Shown here in pieces: positions 1-6,615 of a stretch of 64,000 bases of DNA. A program made the position numbers and the translations under genes. Position 1 is the stretch's first letter, and the number at the start of each line of letters is the position of its first letter. The notes beneath the pieces are model-generated. The model saw only the letters and a list, made by a program, of their open reading frames with translations, was not told the origin of the DNA and did not search any database. Source of the stretch: Labilibaculum sp. K2S (GTDB taxonomy: Bacteria > Bacteroidota > Bacteroidia > Bacteroidales > Marinifilaceae); NCBI RefSeq assembly GCF_030372765.1, contig NZ_JAUCMW010000023.1:1-64000 (forward strand). Reading direction: 5' to 3'.

Positions 1-40
1 AGTGGCACACTTTGAACCGAAATGGGTGGCACATAATGGA
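1..40. mobile_element. IS21-like terminal sequence (end only)
   Basis: The first 33 bases carry GTGGCACA twice, at 2-9 and 26-33, 24 bases apart, with an intervening CTTTGAACCGAAAT-like spacer. Multiple short terminal repeats of this GGTGGCAC style are typical of IS21-family ends in Bacteroidota. Only the end of the element is visible; its transposase genes would lie outside the window. The end abuts the reading frame of the downstream kinase, which stays open back to base 37. I infer that the element inserted in or next to that gene. The exact end base is not determined. Confidence 0.5.
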
Positions 41-72
41 GCGATTTATCCAATTATTCTCTGAATTTTTTA

Positions 73-876
73 ATGAAACGAACTATCCGCTTTGTGTGGG
101 TTGCAATTTGCAATGGTATTTTGATTTCAATATTATTACTTTTAGAAAAGCATGATACAGGAAAAGTTGACTTTTTGGATTTTCTTATCTTAACCTTACC
201 AATAATATATTTCAGTTTATTTGGTTTTTTATTTAAAACACTTATCGAATGGATAAAGGACAGAAAAATAAAAGCTGAACTTGAAAAGGATAAAGTTACA
301 AGCCAGCTTGAACTACTTAAGTCACAGATTAATCCTCATTTCTTGTTTAATACCTTAAATAATATCGATGTCCTTATTTTAGATGAACCTAAGAGGGCTT
401 CAGATTATCTTAAGAAACTTTCTGAAATATTAAGGTTCATGCTATATGAAACCGACACCGAAAGAGTTCCGTTAGCAAATGAAGTTGAGTACATTAATAA
501 ATATATTGAGCTACAGAAAATCAGAACTTCAAATGATAAATTTGTGGAGTTAGAGATTGTTGGAAATGCTAATATAGGATTTATTGCCCCTATGATTTTT
601 ATTCATTTTGTAGAGAATGCGTTTAAATATGCTACAAATAAGAAAATAGAAAACGCTATATCAATTCGACTTGACATATGTGACAGTAAGGTATCTTTTA
701 TGTGTAAGAACCACATCAACTCTAATGATTTAAATGCACAAGAGTATAATGGATTAGGGTTTCAGTTAATTAAACAAAGACTTGATTTAATATACAAAGG
801 AGATTATAATCTTGATGTACACGAAGAGAATAGTTGGTATATTGTGAATCTTGAAATTAAATTAGGGAATGATTAG
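73..876 (+). CDS. LytS/YehU-type sensor histidine kinase, probably N-terminally truncated
   Basis: Membrane sensor kinase of the His_kinase (PF06580) family, partner of the LytTR regulator that follows. Two hydrophobic segments (about residues 5-24 and 34-58) precede a short coiled linker and the phosphoacceptor motif QINPHFLFN with His89. A GHKL ATPase domain fills the C-terminal half (N-box IHFVENAFKYA, G-box NGLGFQLIKQRL). Family members usually have four or more membrane segments, so 267 residues with two is short. The frame is open upstream of this ATG to a stop at 34-36, just inside the IS21-like end. The original start was therefore probably lost or lies upstream. The 3' end overlaps the next gene by 8 bases, so the two are co-translated. 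Confidence 0.85.
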   Translation: MKRTIRFVWVAICNGILISILLLLEKHDTGKVDFLDFLILTLPIIYFSLFGFLFKTLIEWIKDRKIKAELEKDKVTSQLELLKSQINPHFLFNTLNNIDVLILDEPKRASDYLKKLSEILRFMLYETDTERVPLANEVEYINKYIELQKIRTSNDKFVELEIVGNANIGFIAPMIFIHFVENAFKYATNKKIENAISIRLDICDSKVSFMCKNHINSNDLNAQEYNGLGFQLIKQRLDLIYKGDYNLDVHEENSWYIVNLEIKLGND

Positions 877-1588
877 TTGCATAATTGTAGAAGATGAACC
901 ACTTGCGTTAAAACGCACAATGGAATATGTTGGGAAAATTCCATATCTCGACTTATTACAATCATTTGATAATGGGTTTGAAGCAATTGGTTTTCTTCGA
1001 GAACAACATGTCGATTTAATTTTTCTGGATATCAAGATGGATGAATTAACAGGCATCCAACTACTCGAATCCATTGAAAATAAACCGTATGTGATAGTAA
1101 CAACTGCATATAGGGAATACGCCTTAAAAGGATATGAACTAAATGTGACAGATTATCTTTTAAAACCATTTTCAATCGAGCGATTTATTCAGGCAGTTGA
1201 AAAAGTAATGTCCCTAATTGAAAGAACGCCTAATAATACACTTGATTTTTTCTTTGTAAAAAGTGATTATAGAATAGAAAAAGTATTTTACAACAATATT
1301 CTTTTTATCGAAGGCATGAGAGATTATAGAAATATCCAAACAGAAAATAAAAAAATCCTCACTCTTCAAACTTTTGGTGATTTGGAAAAAGAATTGCCAA
1401 AATCTTTGTTTTGCAGAGTTCATAAATCATTCATTGTTTCATTAAATAAAATTGATATAATTGAACGTAATCGGATTAAAATTAAGGACAAATTGATTCC
1501 AATCAGTGAGACATATAAAGCAGATTTTTATAAAATAATAGGATTTAATAGTACTGGACAAAAACAACCAGGGCATAACATTTTGTAA
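869..1588 (+). CDS. LytTR-family response regulator
   Basis: Cytoplasmic transcription regulator paired with the overlapping kinase. A receiver domain (residues 1-120) has the acidic pocket EDE at 8-10, phosphoacceptor Asp54 in FLDIKM and the conserved Lys99 in LLKP. A LytTR DNA-binding domain follows (about 130-230; IEGMRDYRNIQ and FCRVHKSFIVSLNKI are typical). Length 239 residues is normal for the family. The last codons, encoding PGHNIL, overlap the left core (GCATAAC, 1573-1579) of an attC-like palindrome. This is where integron cassette genes often end, so the C-terminal tail may come from the recombination site. The target promoter is not visible. Confidence 0.93.
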   Translation: MISCIIVEDEPLALKRTMEYVGKIPYLDLLQSFDNGFEAIGFLREQHVDLIFLDIKMDELTGIQLLESIENKPYVIVTTAYREYALKGYELNVTDYLLKPFSIERFIQAVEKVMSLIERTPNNTLDFFFVKSDYRIEKVFYNNILFIEGMRDYRNIQTENKKILTLQTFGDLEKELPKSLFCRVHKSFIVSLNKIDIIERNRIKIKDKLIPISETYKADFYKIIGFNSTGQKQPGHNIL

Positions 1589-1702
1589 AAATCATAGGGG
1601 TTTCAGTGGTATGCGGGCAGCAGATTGCCACATATTATCTCGTCCGTATCCGGACAGATAATCTCACGCAATCGGCAACGTAAACTTAGCGCAACGTTAG
1701 GC
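1573..1702 (+). repeat. attC-like integron recombination site (imperfect palindrome)
   Basis: The right core GTTAGGC (1696-1702) matches the attC R' consensus GTTRRRY. The left core GCATAAC (1573-1579) differs from RYYYAAC at one base. Between them lies a strong imperfect hairpin: the arm 1623-1646 pairs with 1651-1673 around a TATC loop, leaving an internal bubble (CACAT opposite a GTGAG-like segment). Total length of 130 bp is within the 57-141 bp range of attC sites. It lies directly at the 3' end of the LytTR gene, as expected for a cassette. No integron integrase is in the window. Confidence 0.55.
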
Positions 1703-1785
1703 ACAATCCTCCTACTCGTCGTAAAACAGTTGAGTTTTTCTGCTAACGGTCAAATGGGAAGTAGGAAGGCATAGGAAAATGACAA

Positions 1786-1923
1786 ATGAACACAATTGTT
1801 AAACCATTGATTCTAATTAGTATAATTTTACCGTTAGTCGGAAGCAAAGACGAAAATCCACACAAATTAATAAACTGTACAAATGAATATAAAAAAGCTA
1901 AATATAGCCAATCAAAAACCTAA
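1786..1923 (+). CDS. short ORF encoding an orphan secretion-signal-like peptide
   Basis: A 45-codon frame starts at ATG 1786 and stops at 1923, overlapping the first codons of the methyltransferase in another frame. The first 19 residues read as a signal peptide: a Lys at position 6, then a run of Leu/Ile ending in PLVGS. No mature domain follows. It could be the leftover 5' end of a secreted-protein gene fused at a cassette junction, a leader peptide that brings ribosomes to the methyltransferase start, or chance. I recognise no family. Confidence 0.2.
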   Translation: MNTIVKPLILISIILPLVGSKDENPHKLINCTNEYKKAKYSQSKT

Positions 1924-2728
1924 AGTCTACGAAAAAGGAGATTCTGTTATGTGGACAGACAAACACGTTTCAAAACAGCTTTTAGGTTTCCATTTGAACC
2001 CAGAGATTGATGCTGCGAGCCGAACACCAGACAGTATAAATAATACTATTGAATTTATACTGAAATGCTGTAATAAATCCCAAATGAATATACTCGATTT
2101 AGGTTGTGGTCCAGGAATTTATTCGGAAAAACTAACTGCCAAAGGACATAATGTTATAGGAGTAGATTTTTCGGAAAACTCAATATCTTACGCGAAAGCT
2201 CAAGCTATAAAGAAAAGCCTTAAAATCGATTATGTATGTAAAGATTATCTTGAATTAGATTATGAAAGTCAATTTGACCTTGTAATACTAATTTATACTG
2301 ACTTTGGGGTTTTGTTACCTTCAGAAAGAAAAATATTGCTCGAAAATGTTTTTAAATCCCTGAAACCAAATGGAACTTTTATTTTTGATGTACTTAATGA
2401 TAGGAATATTAAGCAAAAGTTTATAGAACAAAAAACTTGGTCATTTGAAAACAACGGATTTTGGAAACCAAAACCATATTTAGAATTAACAAACGGGTTT
2501 AATTATTCAAAAGAAAAAGTATTTCTAAAACAGCATACGATAATTGATGAAACTGAAAGAATAATGAATTACAGATTTTGGACTCATTATTTTAGCACCA
2601 ATGACATTGTTGAAATACTCACTGCCAATAAATTTGTTAATACTAAGCATTTTGAAAACATATTACCAGCAACAGATATTTGGAATGGAGAAAATGTGAC
2701 TTTTTATAAAACAGAAAGAAATGAATAA
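1883..2728 (+). CDS. class I SAM-dependent methyltransferase
   Basis: Soluble methyltransferase of unknown substrate. The Rossmann motif I (ILDLGCGPGIYSEKL, residues 70-84) binds S-adenosylmethionine. The acidic loop GVDFSEN follows near 97, and the post-motif DYLELDY and FDLVILIYTDFGVL mark the central sheet. The C-terminal third (MNYRFWTHYFSTNDIVEIL) resembles the small-molecule or C/N-methyltransferase branch. At 281 residues it looks complete. It lies between an attC-like site and a second, intron-interrupted one, so it looks like a single-gene cassette. The gene ends 12 bases before the putative intron boundary. Its AT-rich composition resembles the flanks rather than the core genes further right. 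Confidence 0.85.
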   Translation: MNIKKLNIANQKPKVYEKGDSVMWTDKHVSKQLLGFHLNPEIDAASRTPDSINNTIEFILKCCNKSQMNILDLGCGPGIYSEKLTAKGHNVIGVDFSENSISYAKAQAIKKSLKIDYVCKDYLELDYESQFDLVILIYTDFGVLLPSERKILLENVFKSLKPNGTFIFDVLNDRNIKQKFIEQKTWSFENNGFWKPKPYLELTNGFNYSKEKVFLKQHTIIDETERIMNYRFWTHYFSTNDIVEILTANKFVNTKHFENILPATDIWNGENVTFYKTERNE

Positions 2729-2740
2729 TGCCAGTGGCTA

Positions 2741-2960
2741 GTCGAGTAAGCTAGGGGAATTTCACCCCTAACTTCTCACAGAACCGTACGTGAATCTCTC
2801 AATTCATACCCCCGCCAGTGCACGATTAGCTTCGCTGATCTTCACACTTTGTTTCGGTAGTATCGCGTTTCTTTATATCTAATAGTAAGCACACGATAAA
2901 ATTGTGTGGCAGCGGGTGCTGTTAGAGTTAAAAGTGAACCAAACAAGAACCTCAATTCTA
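2741..2960 (-). mobile_element. group II intron 3' end (domain V/VI-like), relic
   Basis: Read on the minus strand, 2815 to 2779 carries a domain V-like hairpin: TATGAAT, a GAGA-type loop, ATTCACGTACGGTTC. It is followed by a domain VI-like stem AGGGG/CCCCT (2752-2770) and the ending TTACTCGAC at 2741. The CGTACGGTTC strand is highly typical of bacterial group II introns. The 5' strand of the lower helix does not pair well (GGCGGGGG instead of a GAGCCG-like strand), and no reverse-transcriptase ORF is present. I therefore read this as a deletion remnant. The far end (about 2960) is uncertain. Confidence 0.55.
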
Positions 2961-3271
2961 TTTCCAAATAAAAGTATTTTCATGTATCCTTAAAACCACT
3001 ATATTTAAGACTTAATTGAGCAGTTTGATGAGTTTTTAGACAGACTGCAGTTTGTGCCATCATATAGATAGTGCTGCGAATTAACATTGATTTGACTATG
3101 ATTTGTAAATTTGCAAACAACAAAAGATTGTTATATGAAACGTACATGACAAGGATATTTTAATACACAGAAGGATGATTATTCCCGCATGGTAAGTTCT
3201 TCCGAAACAAGTTCGGGACAGGCTATATGACAAACAAAAAGAAAATTCTAATCAGATGAAATTGTAAACAG
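2961..3271. other. intergenic stretch without recognisable gene
   Basis: About 300 AT-rich bases between the intron relic and the DUF3124 gene. They include a 17-base sequence (3064-3080, ATAGATAGTGCTGCGAA) repeated with one mismatch at 21500-21516. They also include a small CCGAA/TTCGG hairpin at 3203-3217 within a segment (CTTCCGAAACAAGTTCGG) that resembles dispersed Bacteroidota intergenic palindromes. Short frames in 3135-3270 have no family I recognise. Confidence 0.4.
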
Positions 3272-3784
3272 ATGAAAAACATATTTAAAATAATATTTTT
3301 ATCCATAGTCTTCTTTTCTTGTCAAAGAGAAACTCAGAAATACCCAGTTCTACAAATGGATTGGGAGAGTCGAAAATCAGAAATTAATAATTTCAATGAT
3401 TTCATTGAAGGTAAAACATACCTTCCGGTTTATTCTCATATTTATCAGATCCATGAACATAGAACCTTTGACCTTACGATTACAATTAGTATTCGGAATG
3501 TGTCAATGACTGATTCAGTTTATATTTTAAATGCTAATTATTACAATACCATTGGAGACAACATTAGAAAATATTTCAAAAATCCCATTTATCTTAAACC
3601 GATGGAAACTGTTGAAATAATTATCGCTGAACAAGACACCGAAGGTGGTTCCGGAGCTAATTTTGTGTTCGATTGGGCAATTAAAAATGTTAAAAACCCG
3701 CCATTGTTTGAGGCTGTAATGATTTCAACATACGGACAACAAGGATTATCTTTTACTACAAGAGGAGTACAAGTATTTGAATAA
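3272..3784 (+). CDS. DUF3124 family lipoprotein
   Basis: Predicted lipoprotein of unknown function. The N-terminus (residues 1-17) is a lipoprotein signal ending in the lipobox-like FFSC with Cys17. The rest matches what I know of DUF3124: TYLPVYSHIY near 50, a LTITISIRN strand, YLKPMETVEIIIAEQD, the diagnostic GGSGANFVFDW and a C-terminal QQGLSFTTRG. At 170 residues it appears full length. Probable location is the periplasmic face of a membrane. It stands alone, downstream of the cassette-like region and upstream of degraded sequence. Confidence 0.82.
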   Translation: MKNIFKIIFLSIVFFSCQRETQKYPVLQMDWESRKSEINNFNDFIEGKTYLPVYSHIYQIHEHRTFDLTITISIRNVSMTDSVYILNANYYNTIGDNIRKYFKNPIYLKPMETVEIIIAEQDTEGGSGANFVFDWAIKNVKNPPLFEAVMISTYGQQGLSFTTRGVQVFE

Positions 3785-3802
3785 CACGAATTAATTAACA
3801 CC

Positions 3803-3928
3803 ATACTATTACTACAAAAAGCTATTATTAAAGTAGAAAATGTAGATAAGGATTTTTTTTCAGCAATTGAAGCAAACCTTTTATCATTCAATATGCTAAA
3901 ACTCATTGACAGAAATAAAGGGGAATAA
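3803..3928 (+). pseudogene. short coding-like fragment, unidentified
   Basis: An open frame without a convincing start runs to the TAA at 3926-3928 and encodes about 41 residues including FFSAIEANLLSFNMLKLIDRN. The helical, amphipathic composition looks coding-like, but I recognise no family and there is no room for a full gene. It is probably the 3' end of a gene lost when this accessory region was rearranged. Confidence 0.2.
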
Positions 3929-4253
3929 AAGCACTACCAAAATCTGCCATTATACATTTTACCACAGACATAAGCGGAGGCGCGACAACCTATCTACAAA
4001 ACTGGAATTGAGACTTTAGTGACAATAGTTTTAAATTCTATATGTATAAATCGGGATGTATCTCTCCCATCTACAAAGCAACAATTACCCATTTACAATC
4101 CCCTCATCCATCACCGAAGGAGCATTCGTTTAAAAAACCATGATTGTTCAAGCGAAGAAGAAACATCTGTTATTCAAAGATAAAGATTCTTCGATAAGCT
4201 CAGAATAACAATTAAATCGAACTTTACAGACTCCCTTAATAAAGTCCCCAACT
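3929..4253. other. intergenic stretch with a REP-like motif
   Basis: I find no gene here. At 4186-4210 the sequence TTCTTCGATAAGCTCAGAATAAC resembles the short dispersed CTTCGACAAGCTCAGG-type motif common between Bacteroidota genes. It is a cousin of the hairpin at 3203-3217. The region marks the border between the accessory segment and the conserved genes. Confidence 0.35.
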
Positions 4254-4280
4254 AAAAAAAGGGGTGAATTGCTCACCCCT
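4254..4280 (-). terminator. rho-independent terminator of the LUD-domain gene
   Basis: Perfect 8-bp stem AGGGGTGA (4260-4267) / TCACCCCT (4273-4280). Read on the minus strand it is followed by seven T. It lies 20 bases after the stop of the minus-strand gene. Confidence 0.85.
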
Positions 4281-4300
4281 CTGTATTATCGATAAAATTT

Positions 4301-4816
4301 CTAGATATCTTCGAGCACATAAACCATTGTACGTAATACTTTCGATGAAAACCGATGTCCTTTATGGGAAGAAGAAACTGAAACGCTTGCAATTCCGCCT
4401 CCGAGTTCAATAGCACGCTTTCCTTTTATTAATTCAAAATCGTCCATTGAATGAAGGATTTTGCTGGCAGGTATCACAACATGAAGCACTTCTGCCAAAA
4501 ATACGGTCAATAAAACGTCCTGATCCTGAGCATCTATTATCAGAGTACCTGAATCTACCAAAGCATAATCAGCTTCGAGTAATGCATTTTGAGCATTGCT
4601 AATATCAAATGATGTTTTATCCAGATTAAAACTTTTCAAACGAATAAATTCAAACTGAACATTTTTCTTATTCGCTGCTTCAATAAAAAGCTTGTGTTCC
4701 ACTTTTAACGGTTCATGCCCTATATCATTCGAACTCAATAAAAATGATTCCAAAAGGTTCTTCTTATCACTCCTGAAATTTATCTTTTTAATTTGTGTAT
4801 CAGTCCTTACTTCCAT
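4301..4816 (-). CDS. LUD-domain (LutC/YkgG-like) protein
   Basis: Resembles the LUD domain of the LutC subunit of lactate-utilisation complexes and its stand-alone relatives. Conserved blocks are ALVDSGTLII (family ADYALAETGTL), LHVVIPASKI and the C-terminal GGGIASVSVSSSHKG. I chose the ATG at 4816 because AAGAGGT lies just before it and the 37 codons upstream encode only an unconvincing hydrophobic stretch. An open frame does extend to 4927. LutA and LutB are not adjacent, so the partner and substrate are unknown. A palindrome at 4968-4983 could be an operator. The gene lies downstream of a sigma-54 regulator on the same strand. Confidence 0.7.
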   Translation of the reverse strand: MEVRTDTQIKKINFRSDKKNLLESFLLSSNDIGHEPLKVEHKLFIEAANKKNVQFEFIRLKSFNLDKTSFDISNAQNALLEADYALVDSGTLIIDAQDQDVLLTVFLAEVLHVVIPASKILHSMDDFELIKGKRAIELGGGIASVSVSSSHKGHRFSSKVLRTMVYVLEDI

Positions 4817-4967
4817 ACCTCTTAGATTTAAATGAAACATTGTCCACTTAAGCGCAAAAGGAATGCCAAAAAACTGTAAAATAGAGACAATACAGCAACA
4901 AACAACCAACACGCTAAAAACAAGCACTTTAACTTCTGCTCACTAAAACGGATAAATACACTAATAA

Positions 4968-4983
4968 TGTTCAATTTTGAACA
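4968..4983. promoter_or_regulatory. palindrome upstream of the LUD gene (candidate operator)
   Basis: TGTTCAA-TT-TTGAACA: two perfect 7-base arms with a 2-base spacer, 150 bp before the chosen start. The size suits a dimeric regulator such as the adjacent Fis-type response regulator. I do not see a -24/-12 sigma-54 promoter next to it. Confidence 0.4.
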
Positions 4984-5156
4984 GTTTTCCTACAATCCGT
5001 TTCAAAAACAAACAAGTGTCTCATTTTAAACACTTTTAATCATCAAAACGCATGTGAAGAAAATACACACATGGGGAAAAATATCCCACCTGCAATGTAC
5101 ATATTACGCCTTTTTGGAAAAAGAAAATACCTGCTAAATATGAACCCCAACCGCAC

Positions 5157-6602
5157 TTATAATTTATTCATTCTGCTGCGAAGTGCACTTCTGGTAATCC
5201 CCAAATATTCAGCTGTTTTTGATTTATTATCATCGAACTTTTTTAATGCTTTCCGAACAATTTCCAACTCTAATTGTTCAATTCTCAATTCATCATCAGG
5301 TAATACAATACGACCCAAAACAATAGGTTGTTCTGCCGATTCAAACTCATTATCGTCAGCCTGCAAAAACCTTAAATGTTCGGGCTTTAGTTCTAAATCA
5401 TTATAAAGCAAAGTTGCCCTTTCAATTGTATTTTTCAATTCCCGGATATTACCTGGCCAGGCGTAATCCTGCATTATTTTTTTAGCATCCTTACTTATGA
5501 ATCTAAACTTTCGGTTCCGCTTCTTCGAATATTGATCTAAAAAGATTTGAGAAAAAGATAAAATTGCTTCCTTTCTTTCCCGCAAAGGAGGAATATACAA
5601 TCGTCCGGTATTTAGGCGGTAATACAAATCACTTCTGAATGTTTTTTCGGCCACCATTTCTTTTAAATTCCTGTTGGTCGCAAAAATCACTCTAACATCC
5701 AATTCAATTGGTTTACTTCCACCAACCCGATACATCTCTCTCTGTTGCAGCACACGCAGCAATTTAGGCTGCATATCCAACGGCATCTCTCCTATTTCAT
5801 CCAGGAATAAAGTTCCTCTCTGTGCTAACTCCAATTTCCCGGGTTTTCCTTCTTTACGAGCGCCTGTAAAAGCACCTTCGTCGTACCCAAATAATTCACT
5901 TTCAAACAGCGCAGGCGAAATTGCAGAACAGTTTATCGAGATAAAAGGCTTCGTAATATCGCTTGATTTCCCAAAATGAACCAAACGTGCAACAACCTCT
6001 TTCCCTGTACCGGTTTCTCCTTCAATTAAAACCGGTACCGAACGATCTTCGTGAAATTGTTCTGCCATACGAACTACCCCCCGCATAACGTCCGAAAAAA
6101 CACCAATTTTACCAACACTTGTAATCTCCCGAATGGTAGTTTCGTAATATTGAATTCGCTCTGCCTCTTCTTTCCTAACGTGAGAGATTGTTTGCTTTAT
6201 ATTTTCTTTAAGATCTTTATTTTCATCTTTCAATTGAATTTTCTCGGCAACCCGCTCAATTAAAATGGCTAATTCTTCAATATTAACCGGTTTTAACAGA
6301 TAATCATATGCTCCACCCCGTAATGCTTCAATGGAACTTTCCATGTCACCAAAACCAGTCATGATTACCACTTCAATTTCATCCCCTTTGGGTAAAAGTT
6401 TTATTTTTTTCAGCAAATCCAAGCCTGAAATTCCAGGCATTCTCAGATCTGAAATAACCATCTGGAAATCCTCATTCTTCAAAGAATTATATGCCTCTTC
6501 GCCATTATGACAAAGATGAATTGAATAAGCCAATTGCTCCTCAATAAATTCAGCAACAGCCGTTCCACTCGATATATCATCATCAACAATAAGAATTTTC
6601 AT
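5157..6602 (-). CDS. sigma-54-dependent response regulator (NtrC/AtoC type)
   Basis: Transcription activator for RpoN promoters. The receiver domain (1-120) has the DDD pocket, phosphoacceptor Asp52 (ISDLRMP) and Lys104 (LLKP). The AAA+ domain (about 168-400) has Walker A GETGTGKE at 195-202, the sigma-54-contacting GAFTGA at 243-248 and Walker B GTLFLDEIGEM. The Fis-like helix-turn-helix is at 455-481 (SKTAEYLGITRSALRSRM). All parts are intact, so it should be a true sigma-54 activator. It starts 13 bases after the histidine kinase gene on the same strand and must be its cognate regulator. Candidate targets include the downstream LUD gene, but no -24/-12 box was found. Confidence 0.95.
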   Translation of the reverse strand: MKILIVDDDISSGTAVAEFIEEQLAYSIHLCHNGEEAYNSLKNEDFQMVISDLRMPGISGLDLLKKIKLLPKGDEIEVVIMTGFGDMESSIEALRGGAYDYLLKPVNIEELAILIERVAEKIQLKDENKDLKENIKQTISHVRKEEAERIQYYETTIREITSVGKIGVFSDVMRGVVRMAEQFHEDRSVPVLIEGETGTGKEVVARLVHFGKSSDITKPFISINCSAISPALFESELFGYDEGAFTGARKEGKPGKLELAQRGTLFLDEIGEMPLDMQPKLLRVLQQREMYRVGGSKPIELDVRVIFATNRNLKEMVAEKTFRSDLYYRLNTGRLYIPPLRERKEAILSFSQIFLDQYSKKRNRKFRFISKDAKKIMQDYAWPGNIRELKNTIERATLLYNDLELKPEHLRFLQADDNEFESAEQPIVLGRIVLPDDELRIEQLELEIVRKALKKFDDNKSKTAEYLGITRSALRSRMNKL

Positions 6603-6615
6603 TTTTCTTTCTGTT

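Noticed and set aside
4928-5156. Sigma-54 promoter for the LUD gene
   Set aside because: I searched for a TGG-N9-TTGC form on the minus strand and found none; only the palindrome remains.
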